Positions 7,718 through 15,276 of a stretch of DNA of 53,015 nt are shown one piece after another. The notes beneath the pieces were generated by a model. It made no database searches. It had not been told where the DNA came from and worked only from the letters and a program-made list of their open reading frames with translations. Position numbers and translations under genes: made by a program. The DNA lies in IMG/VR virus record IMGVR_UViG_3300032523_001454, positions 1-53,015 of that record; one strand, given 5' to 3'. How positions within the stretch are numbered: the stretch's first letter is position 1; each line of letters opens with the position of its first letter. Source of the stretch: a virus.

Positions 7718-10046
7718 TTTTATCTGTGGTTGTAGTTTCCCTACTAAAAAACTCAAAGGGCTAATGAGTGTTGAGTATAGAGTTGATGATATTAGGTTTG
7801 ATTGTTCCAAAACCTGGGAACTCATAGCAGAGGGTAATACCAAGGGGTGTTTTCAGCTAGAGAGTAGGCTGGGGCAGTCTATGTCTAAAAAACTAAAACC
7901 GTCTAATATAGAAGAATTAGCGGCTTTGATTAGTATCATGAGACCGGGATGTATTTCTGGTGATACAAAAATATTTATCAATAAATATAAACATATAGAC
8001 GGCAACACCAGATTTCAAAAGGCTAAAATAAGAGATATCGTAAATAATCCGCAAAAGTTCCCACGAATACTGTCGTATGATGAAACCTCTGGTAAATTTA
8101 TTTCCAATAAAGTAATTAATGCATTTTATAGTGGGGATAAAGAATGCTTTAAAGTTATAATTCAAAGTAACGAAAGACGTAAAAGCGATGATGGCAAAAA
8201 AGACTATAAGCTTGAATGCACAGCAGACCATCAGCTATTAACCTTAACAGGATGGAAAGAGTTAAAAGATATTAATATTGGAGACAGAATATTAGTTAAT
8301 AATAGAAAAGGTAAAAAAATAGGATTGGGAACAAAAAGCTTCAGACAAAGATGTTATAAGACATATCAACAAAAATGTATTTTTTGCGATTGGAGTGGCG
8401 GATCCTTGGATGTGAATCATATTACGGGTAATAGATTTACCAATAATGATCCAAATAATTTATGTTACATGTGCCCTAACCATCATCGTGAATTTACAGA
8501 AGGCGCTATTTCTATAGCAAAGGTGAATAAATATAGACTAAAATATAAACTTCCAAAAACTATAGATGGTAAATGGTGCAAAGTAGTTGACAAAATTTCT
8601 GTGGGTATTAAAGATGTCTATGATATATCTATGACATCTCCTCACAATAATTTTATTGCCGGTGGAATAGTTGTACACAATTGCCTTGAGGCAGTCAGAG
8701 ACGATAAAACCGTTAGTAATCATTATATTGATAAAAAGAATGGTCTAGAAAGTGTCGATTATTTTCATGAAGCCCTAGAGCCAATCTTACAAAATACCTA
8801 TGGAGAAATGGTATATCAAGAACAAGCTATGGAAATAGCTAAAGATATAGCGGGATTTAATCTTCAAGAAGCAGATATGCTCAGAAAAGCTATCGGTAAA
8901 AAAAGACCAGAAGAGATGGCAAAGATCAAGTCCAAGTTTATAGACGGTTGTGATAACAAAAAGACTGTATCTAAAGATGAGGCAGAACAAATATTTGGTT
9001 GGATTGAAAAGTCTCAGAGATATTCATTTAATAAATCTCATGCTGTGAGCTATGCTATAAACGGCTATCTATCGGCTCATGCTAAAACACACTTTCCTAA
9101 GATATTCTTTTTGTCTTATTTAAAGTTCGCTAAAGATAAGATAGACCCCCAAGAAGAAATGTTACAGTTAATCAACAATGCTAAGGATATGAATATAGAT
9201 ATTGTTGGGCCGTCCATACTGATGAAAAATAGCGACTTTATTATTCAGGATGATAAAATATATTTTGGTTTAACCAATATTAAGGGGTTGGGACAATCTC
9301 TGTACACAAAGCTCATAGAGATGGTGGATCAAATACCACTTAATACTATCTCTTGGCCTAAATTTTTACTAAGCGTATTACTAAAGATCAATTCTAGTGC
9401 AGCTAAAGCTCTGATCTTATCTGGGGCATTAGATCACTTTAAAATATCTAGAAATAAACTTTTATTTGAATTTAATATAGTATCCATACTCACTACTAGA
9501 GAAATAGATAAATGTATAATTATTATAGAAGAAGATCGTAAGATCACTAAAATCGCAGATATTCTAAGGACTCTCTTATCTACAGAGAAGATTATCAAAA
9601 CTCGTCAACCTAAAATTATGGGTAGTATAGAACAGATCACTCATCCCCCATATTCTTTAGAAGATAACCCCGAGTGGATATCCGACAACGAGAGAGAACT
9701 ATTATCTGTAGCCATTTCTTGTTATAAAACAGACCAGTATGACTCTTCTTATGCTAATACCAACTGCAAAGATATCAAAACTCTGCCTAATAATAAAACC
9801 TTCTTTCTTATAGCTGAAATAGCTATGATGAATATTATTGTGACCAAAAGAGGTAAAACCCCCGGTAAAGAGATGTGTTTTTTAACCTTGTCTGATGCTT
9901 ATGGTAGTGTGGACTCCCCGGTGATGTTTTCCGAAGACTATGATAATAATAAGCATCTGCTACAACAAGGAAGGGTGCTTATGTTTAGTGGTCAAAAGTC
10001 TGGGAAAAACAATAGCCCTATTATAAAAAAATGTTTTATCGTGTAG
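7707..10046 (+). CDS. DNA polymerase III alpha, C-terminal half, intein-containing
   Basis: This 779-residue precursor carries the fingers, thumb-distal and OB parts of DnaE. The extein starts before GNTKGCFQLES and runs to IMRPG (residue 81). A 244-residue intein follows (residues 82-325), then the extein resumes with CLEAV. Later signatures are YGEMVYQEQAMEIA, ADMLRKAIGKKRPEEM and YSFNKSHAVSYA (fingers, incoming-nucleotide contacts). An OB-fold region near the C-terminus contains VTKRGKTPGKEMCFLTLSDA and GRVLMFSGQ. After splicing it would be 535 residues; added to the 627 of the first half this gives 1,162, virtually the length of E. coli DnaE (1,160), so no core region is missing. It lacks catalytic aspartates and needs the N-terminal half. 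The start overlaps the exonuclease gene. Confidence 0.92.
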   Translation: MAIDFICGCSFPTKKLKGLMSVEYRVDDIRFDCSKTWELIAEGNTKGCFQLESRLGQSMSKKLKPSNIEELAALISIMRPGCISGDTKIFINKYKHIDGNTRFQKAKIRDIVNNPQKFPRILSYDETSGKFISNKVINAFYSGDKECFKVIIQSNERRKSDDGKKDYKLECTADHQLLTLTGWKELKDINIGDRILVNNRKGKKIGLGTKSFRQRCYKTYQQKCIFCDWSGGSLDVNHITGNRFTNNDPNNLCYMCPNHHREFTEGAISIAKVNKYRLKYKLPKTIDGKWCKVVDKISVGIKDVYDISMTSPHNNFIAGGIVVHNCLEAVRDDKTVSNHYIDKKNGLESVDYFHEALEPILQNTYGEMVYQEQAMEIAKDIAGFNLQEADMLRKAIGKKRPEEMAKIKSKFIDGCDNKKTVSKDEAEQIFGWIEKSQRYSFNKSHAVSYAINGYLSAHAKTHFPKIFFLSYLKFAKDKIDPQEEMLQLINNAKDMNIDIVGPSILMKNSDFIIQDDKIYFGLTNIKGLGQSLYTKLIEMVDQIPLNTISWPKFLLSVLLKINSSAAKALILSGALDHFKISRNKLLFEFNIVSILTTREIDKCIIIIEEDRKITKIADILRTLLSTEKIIKTRQPKIMGSIEQITHPPYSLEDNPEWISDNERELLSVAISCYKTDQYDSSYANTNCKDIKTLPNNKTFFLIAEIAMMNIIVTKRGKTPGKEMCFLTLSDAYGSVDSPVMFSEDYDNNKHLLQQGRVLMFSGQKSGKNNSPIIKKCFIV
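7950..8681 (+). other. Intein with HNH homing endonuclease in the polymerase fingers
   Basis: This in-frame intein has 244 codons. It starts with Cys (CISGDTKIFI, block A), continues with ECTADHQLLT (block B, T-x-x-H), and ends GGIVVHN followed by Cys+1 of the extein (blocks F/G, preceded by VYDISMTSPHNNFIAG). The ends fit standard cysteine-nucleophile splicing. Between blocks B and F lies an HNH nuclease (about 8376-8490) with CIFC, DVNHI, an Asn-rich turn and CYMCPNHH, giving two zinc-binding CxxC pairs and the catalytic histidine. The insertion point is the invariant RPG motif of the fingers, so loss of splicing should inactivate replication. Endonuclease-bearing inteins usually use LAGLIDADG enzymes; an HNH type is less common and makes this one compact. 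Confidence 0.93.
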
Positions 10047-10048
10047 AC

Positions 10049-10076
10049 TTGACAAAATACCGCCAGGTCCGATAAT
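10049..10076 (+). promoter_or_regulatory. Sigma70-type promoter for ssb
   Basis: A perfect -35 hexamer TTGACA (10049-10054) and a near-perfect -10 GATAAT (10071-10076) are separated by 16 bp, in one of the few real gaps of the plus-strand region, starting just after the polymerase stop codon at 10046. A strong ribosome-binding site TAAGGAG (10107-10113) precedes the ssb ATG at 10122. This is the only convincing promoter I found in the window and suggests that the phage uses the host RNA polymerase for this gene. Confidence 0.75.
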
Positions 10077-10121
10077 ATACTAGCGTTTGATATTTTTGTT
10101 ACCTCTTAAGGAGAGTTTTGA

Positions 10122-10499
10122 ATGAATATTATGTTGTTGAAGGGAAATTTGACCAGAGATCCAGAGCTGAGAAGTGTCACGACAGGAGAAAAGCAAACAT
10201 CTGTGGTGTCTTTTACGGTTGCTGTATCCAAGGAATTTACGAGAGCGAATGGGAACCAAGATAAGATCGTTTCTTATATTCAGTGTGAAGCATGGGATAG
10301 TGGAGCAGAAGCTATCTCTGCGTCTTTTCGCAAGGGGGATCTCGTAATCATAGAAGGAAGTCTCAGAAACGATAGCTGGGAAAAGGATGGGGTTAAGCAC
10401 TCTACTCTTAAGGTTCGGGTGAATAATTTTGCTAAGATCACCAGAACAAACAAGAAGAAGGTAGCAGAAGACGTAAGCGAAGAAGCTGTAGCCTTCTAG
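10122..10499 (+). CDS. ssb: Single-stranded DNA-binding protein
   Basis: This 125-residue OB-fold SSB of the bacterial type coats single-stranded DNA at the replication fork and in recombination. Typical signatures are MLLKGNLTRDPELR at the N-terminus, VVSFTVAVSKEF, SYIQCEAWDSGAEAI, FRKGDLVIIEGSLRNDSWEKDG and the closing strand LKVRVNNF. The C-terminus is acidic and ends EEAVAF, comparable with the protein-docking tip of bacterial SSB (usually ending in Pro-Phe), so it may recruit partner enzymes. It is shorter than cellular SSB because the disordered linker is almost absent. The gene has its own promoter, a strong Shine-Dalgarno site and an immediate terminator, so it forms a single-gene transcription unit, consistent with a need for many copies. 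Confidence 0.95.
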   Translation: MNIMLLKGNLTRDPELRSVTTGEKQTSVVSFTVAVSKEFTRANGNQDKIVSYIQCEAWDSGAEAISASFRKGDLVIIEGSLRNDSWEKDGVKHSTLKVRVNNFAKITRTNKKKVAEDVSEEAVAF

Positions 10500-10519
10500 G
10501 ATTAGTCATATTATGATCG

Positions 10520-10550
10520 GGTGGGGGCGGATTTACGCCCCCACCATTTT
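10520..10550 (+). terminator. Rho-independent terminator after ssb
   Basis: A perfect 10-bp GC-rich inverted repeat pairs GGTGGGGGCG at 10520-10529 with CGCCCCCACC at 10536-10545, separated by a 6-nt loop and followed by ATTTT. It begins about 20 nt after the ssb stop codon and lies upstream of the first glycosyltransferase gene. It stands out in AT-rich surroundings. The T-run is short, so read-through into the glycosyltransferase cluster is possible. Confidence 0.85.
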
Positions 10551-10572
10551 CTACTACAGGACATGGAGCGTT

Positions 10573-12198
10573 ATGAGTGATCGCAAAAAAAGAATCCTAA
10601 TGATAGCGGAGTCCCATAACCTCAGTTCGGGTTTTGGTAGATACACCATAGAAATACTACAAAGACTATACGATAGTAACAAATACGAAATTGCAGAATT
10701 ATCCTGCTATTCTAATTCTGGCGTAATCTCCTCTCACCCAGTTCCTTGGAAAGTTTATCCTAACGCTCCTGATGCCGACGAATCAGAAGAGGGAAAAAAG
10801 GTATATAATGAGAACCCCATCAATCAATTTGGCCAATGGAGATTTGAAAGAGTTGTTCTACACTTTAAGCCAGACATTGTTTGCGATATCAGAGATTATT
10901 GGATGTTCGCATATCAAGAGCTCTCCCCATTAAGAAAATATTTTCATTGGATTATTGCTCCCACCATAGATTCCATACCACAAAGACAAGAATGGCTACA
11001 TACCTTTGAAAATGCAGATGTGTTATTGACACACACAGACTGGGCATATGACTATATCAAGTCTTTGAATAGGCCAATCAACCTATTAGGAGTAGTATCG
11101 GACTCTGTGGACACCAAACAATTCTGTCCGATAACACACACGAAAGCATACCACAAGGCAAAATACGGCATTCCCACAGACTCTATAGTCCTTGGTTCTG
11201 TGATGAGAAACCAAAAAAGAAAACTAATTCCAGCCTTATTCTCTATGCTCAGCAAATTAATAGAAAAAACGAATAATAGAAAAATTTATCTACACCTACA
11301 TACTTCATATCCGGAAAACGGTGGCTGGAATATACCAGAACTATTACAAGAGTACGGCGTGTACAATAATGTGTTATTTACATACTATGTTCCTGATAAC
11401 GGCACGGTCTTTGTCTCCCCCTATAAAGGCGCATTAATTCCGTGTCCAAACGATACTAGTAAAACAGCTTGTTTTCCCGGTGTGGTAAAAGGTTTATCTA
11501 ATGAGAAATTGGTAGAGATATATAACCTATTTGATGTTTATATACAGTATGCAATCTGTGAAGGTCTTGGTATACCACAACTAGAAGCTGCGTCTTGTGG
11601 CATACCCATTATGGCTGTTAATTATAGTGGTATGGAAGAAATAACCACCAAGGTTGAAGGAGCAAAGATATCTCATACCCTATCTAAAGAACTAGAAACA
11701 GGTTCTGATAGGGCTGTTCCAGACGACGATTGCCTAATTAATGAAATTATATCATGGATGAATTTATCATTATCGCAGAAAAAGGAAAAGTCTAAACGCA
11801 CCAGAGCATTGCTCATAGATCATTATGGGTGGGACAAGACAGCGAACGAGTGGATGAGAATCTTTGATACCCTAGAACCAAAAAACATATGGGATCAGCC
11901 TATGGTAACACAGCACGAAACGAAAGTTCCGGATAATTTAACAGCAAGACAATTTATTACGTATATCGTTCAAGAGCTAATGAAAGAGCCACTACTATTA
12001 AAAACTTATTTTATACAATCCTTAATTAGATCTGTTGATGAAAAATTTAGCAATGTTGGTGGCCACATAAATGAGGTAGCAATCCAACAGATTGTAAAAA
12101 CACTAGAAGTATCTCTGAATAATAAAATGATATGTGAGCAGTTACGATCCGGAGCAATACCCCTATCAGAATCATATCTGGTTTGTGATAACAAATAA
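10573..12198 (+). CDS. GT4-family glycosyltransferase 1
   Basis: This 541-residue GT-B glycosyltransferase of the GT4 (group 1) type transfers a sugar from a nucleotide-sugar donor. The N-terminal Rossmann domain starts RKKRILMIAESHNLSSGFGR. The donor domain contains the E-x7-E signature in CEGLGIPQLEAASCGIPIM, followed by GMEEI. About 120 extra residues after the core (from roughly 430) are helical and not assigned. I chose ATG 10573 over an upstream in-frame ATG at 10513, because the upstream one would place the terminator stem inside the coding region, whereas GGAG precedes 10573. The acceptor may be a virion protein, a modified DNA base or a host glycan; the sequence does not decide. It is the first gene of a sugar-modification cluster. 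Confidence 0.88.
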   Translation: MSDRKKRILMIAESHNLSSGFGRYTIEILQRLYDSNKYEIAELSCYSNSGVISSHPVPWKVYPNAPDADESEEGKKVYNENPINQFGQWRFERVVLHFKPDIVCDIRDYWMFAYQELSPLRKYFHWIIAPTIDSIPQRQEWLHTFENADVLLTHTDWAYDYIKSLNRPINLLGVVSDSVDTKQFCPITHTKAYHKAKYGIPTDSIVLGSVMRNQKRKLIPALFSMLSKLIEKTNNRKIYLHLHTSYPENGGWNIPELLQEYGVYNNVLFTYYVPDNGTVFVSPYKGALIPCPNDTSKTACFPGVVKGLSNEKLVEIYNLFDVYIQYAICEGLGIPQLEAASCGIPIMAVNYSGMEEITTKVEGAKISHTLSKELETGSDRAVPDDDCLINEIISWMNLSLSQKKEKSKRTRALLIDHYGWDKTANEWMRIFDTLEPKNIWDQPMVTQHETKVPDNLTARQFITYIVQELMKEPLLLKTYFIQSLIRSVDEKFSNVGGHINEVAIQQIVKTLEVSLNNKMICEQLRSGAIPLSESYLVCDNK

Positions 12199-12203
12199 TA
12201 TAT

Positions 12204-13310
12204 ATGGATAATATTTTATATATTGGCCCTTATAGAGAGTTTAGTGGTATGGGCAATGCCTCTAGACAATATATCAAGGCTCTGATAGTTGCTGGCCACA
12301 ATGTATCTGTGTGTCCCATCTATAATATCTATAGGGCATATCCAGAGGTAGATATAGATCCAGATATTTTACACAGAGAATCTAATCTCAGCACTAGCTA
12401 TGACAAGGTTATTCAACACACATACCCTCACCAGTATTCTTATGACTATAGATTTGCTAAAAATATTGGTATCCTACACCTAGAATCACACAATTATTAC
12501 CATAATCTAACCCAATATATTAATTTGATGGATGAGATAATAGTAGGCTCTCAGTATGTAGCACATAGCGTTCGTACCTCTGGGGTTTGTACTGCTCCAA
12601 TACGAGTGGTTCCTGAACCCATAGATCTAGAGATGGTAAAAACCTTTAGGGAATCTAACCCACCCGTTAAAAAAAAATCACAATATAAGTTTTATACAAT
12701 AGGGAGTTATATCTCTCGAAAGAATTTGGATATGGTTATAACAGCCTTCTTGAGCTTGTTTACCACACACGACCAAGTAGAACTAATCATCAAAACAAAA
12801 GAATATGGTCAACCAGAAGAATCTCTTCAACAGACCCTAGAGTATGATCTACATAATCTATACGAGTCTGTTAAAAATCTTGGGGTAAATAAACCCAAAG
12901 TAATGATTGGAGAAACTAGTTATAAGAATATTTTACATATACATAATAATGGTGATTGTTTTATTAATGCCTCATCAGGAGAGAGTTTTGGTTATTCCAC
13001 CCTAGAAGCTATGGCATTTAACAACAATATTATCGCTACGAATAACACGGGTGGTTCGGAAATTATTGACGCTACATGTGGTAGGTATGTACATTCTGAA
13101 CCAGTAGGATGTGTGGATAATCATAGTCATTTTTTATACAATTCTATGTATCAACAATGGAATAAGCCCACAGTGAATAGTTTAATGAAACAAATGATTG
13201 GATGTATGGAAGAATCAGAGTCGGAGAAAAAAGAACGTATAATATCTCAAAATAATAGAATAAAGAACTTCTCTTTAGAAACAGTTTCTAACCTATTGGC
13301 CACCCTATGA
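12204..13310 (+). CDS. GT4-family glycosyltransferase 2
   Basis: This 368-residue GT-B enzyme starts NILYIGPYREFSGMGNASR, with the glycine-rich acceptor-side loop of GT4 proteins. It has SYISRKNLDMVITAF in the donor domain (the common RKN motif) and the E-x7-E element in GESFGYSTLEAMAFNN, followed by TGGSEII. Length and order of motifs are standard. It begins 5 nt after the previous glycosyltransferase and overlaps the next gene in an ATGA junction, so the genes form one operon. It differs clearly from the preceding enzyme in length and motifs, which suggests a second sugar step rather than duplication. Donor and acceptor are unknown. Confidence 0.88.
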   Translation: MDNILYIGPYREFSGMGNASRQYIKALIVAGHNVSVCPIYNIYRAYPEVDIDPDILHRESNLSTSYDKVIQHTYPHQYSYDYRFAKNIGILHLESHNYYHNLTQYINLMDEIIVGSQYVAHSVRTSGVCTAPIRVVPEPIDLEMVKTFRESNPPVKKKSQYKFYTIGSYISRKNLDMVITAFLSLFTTHDQVELIIKTKEYGQPEESLQQTLEYDLHNLYESVKNLGVNKPKVMIGETSYKNILHIHNNGDCFINASSGESFGYSTLEAMAFNNNIIATNNTGGSEIIDATCGRYVHSEPVGCVDNHSHFLYNSMYQQWNKPTVNSLMKQMIGCMEESESEKKERIISQNNRIKNFSLETVSNLLATL

Positions 13311-13807
13311 TAGCATCACTAATAAATAAGCGATTAAATCACCCATACTATCCACAAATAGTCTGGACGCCGTGTGAAGATCCAGACTTTAAAGCATTTA
13401 TAAAAAGGGCGTGTGATGCCACTATGATAGATTTACATAGTACATACTTTGGTTTTAATAATATTTCATTAATTATCTGTAATAATAGAATAACACACCT
13501 AGACAAAAGCGTGGCACTCTCTAGATTTTTATCTTGTCCACTATTAGTGATAGACCACTACCCAGCACCCTCAATGCTGAATAACGATCATAATAATGAT
13601 TTTAGTATTGGACCAGTTTACCAAGTTGCAATATCTAACAGAGTATATCTGTCTTGGAATAAAATACAGGATATTGTTCTGGGCTATAATCCACAAGACC
13701 ACAAAAATGGGGAAGAGTGGAAAGACCTAGTTGTTCAGCTATCTCAAACAAACTCACGAATTACAGAAAAAGAGGAACTACAGTATGAAAACGCTAGGAC
13801 CACCTAA
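13307..13807 (+). CDS. Unknown protein resembling a GT-B N-terminal domain
   Basis: This 166-residue protein has no catalytic motif that I recognise. The middle section (FGFNNISLIICNNRITHLD ... LSCPLLVIDHYP) has the alternation of strand and helix, ending in an aspartate/histidine turn, seen in the first Rossmann domain of phage glycosyltransferases. No donor-binding domain or E-x7-E motif follows. It may be a remnant or an accessory subunit of the adjacent enzymes. It starts by a 4-nt ATGA overlap with glycosyltransferase 2 and ends 23 nt into the next gene. Confidence 0.6.
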   Translation: MIASLINKRLNHPYYPQIVWTPCEDPDFKAFIKRACDATMIDLHSTYFGFNNISLIICNNRITHLDKSVALSRFLSCPLLVIDHYPAPSMLNNDHNNDFSIGPVYQVAISNRVYLSWNKIQDIVLGYNPQDHKNGEEWKDLVVQLSQTNSRITEKEELQYENARTT

Positions 13808-14249
13808 AACAAAGACCTTGTATCACAAGCTCTTTTTGTATCATACAGAGCCAGACGCACCCATAGATCCATTCGTCTATTATGATATTCAAAAATTAAA
13901 TAAACTCAAAAATAATAGCGTAGAGGAAATTTTTATACAAGATCTTCTAGATTATTCCAATGGAGAAAAAGAATGCTTGGTACTCATTAATACTATTATG
14001 GACAAACTAAAGGGGGGCGGCTCTTTGCACATTCAGTCTACTGAACCATACCATCTTTGTGCTTCTCTATTGTCTAAGCAAATAGATGTTTTAACTTTTA
14101 GAGCAATGGTTTTTGCTGTGGGTAAAAAGACCATTTTTGCTCTTGGTCAAATCAAGTCTATGATATTGGATACAAATAAAGCAAGTATATCTCAAGCCAA
14201 ATTTATAAATGGTTTTCAATACTATTTACTATGTGTGAAAAATGAATGA
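13785..14249 (+). CDS. Methyltransferase-like small protein (degenerate)
   Basis: This is a 154-residue protein. The centre (SVEEIFIQDLLDYSN, then INTIMDKLKGGGSLHIQ) matches the second half of class I SAM-dependent methyltransferases: an acidic strand ending in an aspartate-rich turn, then a helix, then a 'LKxGG-x-L-x-I' strand. The first half with the SAM-binding glycine loop is not recognisable, so it may be catalytically dead or a partner of another protein. I chose ATG 13785 because AGAGGA lies 8 nt upstream; an in-frame ATG at 13731 would sit deep inside the preceding gene. It overlaps the next gene by 8 nt and belongs to the sugar-modification operon. Confidence 0.55.
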   Translation: MKTLGPPKTKTLYHKLFLYHTEPDAPIDPFVYYDIQKLNKLKNNSVEEIFIQDLLDYSNGEKECLVLINTIMDKLKGGGSLHIQSTEPYHLCASLLSKQIDVLTFRAMVFAVGKKTIFALGQIKSMILDTNKASISQAKFINGFQYYLLCVKNE

Positions 14250-14922
14250 TATCTCATATGTTATCATAGCCTGCTACCCAGACAGAGGCATGAAGTATAG
14301 GGGATCAAAAAGCTTGATGGAATTTAATGGTAGCAAACTACTACAACACCAGATAGACCTAATAATATCTGCTCAAAAATATTTAAAAAATAAATACGAG
14401 ATCATACTCGTTTGTGATTTTGATAAGCTAAAAATACACAAGGCATTTGGAAACCAGATTAAGATAGTTTCTACAGAAGACAGAACCAACCCCATCTTTA
14501 CGGGTTGTGCAGAAGCTAAGTATGATTATTTGGTCTTTATGGATTATGGGTGTTTGTGTAACACTAAATTATTAAAGAGTATTCAGAAGGTGGGTCCTAG
14601 TGTGGTATGCACAAAAGATTCGGGGTTGTCTCACCTAGACGTTGGCTGTATAACAAGTGAGAGAGGACTAGAACACATGTTTCTGGGGTTGGATCATAAA
14701 TTTACAAATATGTTTGTATTATCCAGCACGGAAAAACAGTCCATACTACAAAACAATCGGTGTCATAGGCATAATCTGTTGTATTTTGAAATTTTAAATA
14801 TCTTGATAGAAAATAATTGTATAATATCCACGATCAATGCTCCTAATAATAGTTTTTATTACTTTAATCATATGAGACAAAAAAATGGAATCTCCAAATT
14901 TATCAAAAAAAACCCCCATTAA
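14242..14922 (+). CDS. GT-A/nucleotidyltransferase-like protein
   Basis: This 226-residue protein starts ISYVIIACYPDRGMKYRGSK followed by SLMEFNGSKLLQHQID, the layout of sugar-1-phosphate nucleotidyltransferases: first strand, then R-G-x-K, then a 'xL..ngkpLL-x-x-Qi' helix. A later YLVFMDYGCL takes the place of the usual metal-binding D-x-D or LxGD segment but with only one clear aspartate. The GxGxR loop is replaced by CYPDRGMKYRG, so activity is uncertain. In a cluster of glycosyltransferases, activation of a sugar or direct sugar transfer is a reasonable role. It overlaps both neighbours (8 and 38 nt). Confidence 0.6.
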   Translation: MNDISYVIIACYPDRGMKYRGSKSLMEFNGSKLLQHQIDLIISAQKYLKNKYEIILVCDFDKLKIHKAFGNQIKIVSTEDRTNPIFTGCAEAKYDYLVFMDYGCLCNTKLLKSIQKVGPSVVCTKDSGLSHLDVGCITSERGLEHMFLGLDHKFTNMFVLSSTEKQSILQNNRCHRHNLLYFEILNILIENNCIISTINAPNNSFYYFNHMRQKNGISKFIKKNPH

Positions 14923-15265
14923 TATATCCCTGTTTTATCCAGTCATTACCAACGATATCTTTAATGATCATAGGTTTAACAGCTTATTGAATGTGTTGAT
15001 TAAGCTAGAGGACACAGCTAGTCCCTATACATACGCATTATATTCGGATACTTCTATGTTGACTAGTAATATATACATACCAATATTTCATACTATGTAC
15101 CTAGGATGCACAACGAACAATGTTGTTATCTCCAATGATAAGGATTTATGGCTATTAAACACATACTCTCATAACCATTATTATATTTTTGAGGACGAAA
15201 AAGACACATTCGATTATTCGCCATATAAAATTACTAAAATTAATCATCTCACAAAAATCAAATAA
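14885..15265 (+). CDS. Hypothetical protein at the end of the sugar cluster
   Basis: This 126-residue protein does not belong to any family I recognise. It is rich in Asn, Tyr and Ile, with no cysteine pair, signal peptide or membrane helix. The start overlaps the preceding gene by 38 nt (ATG 14885) and the stop is 11 nt before the next gene. Segments such as NNVVISNDKDLWLLNTYSH suggest an alternating alpha/beta protein. It may be a fragment of a GT-A-like enzyme, but I cannot support that with a motif. Confidence 0.5.
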   Translation: MESPNLSKKTPINISLFYPVITNDIFNDHRFNSLLNVLIKLEDTASPYTYALYSDTSMLTSNIYIPIFHTMYLGCTTNNVVISNDKDLWLLNTYSHNHYYIFEDEKDTFDYSPYKITKINHLTKIK

Positions 15266-15276
15266 GGATAAAACTA

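Noticed and set aside
6830-7720. A split-intein explanation for the fractured polymerase
   Set aside because: The N-half ends in ordinary linker sequence with no block A/B, and the C-half starts with no block F/G. The only intein is complete and lies further downstream.
10513-10572. Upstream in-frame ATG for glycosyltransferase 1
   Set aside because: It would make the terminator hairpin coding and has no ribosome-binding site; ATG 10573 has GGAG upstream and matches the usual GT4 start.
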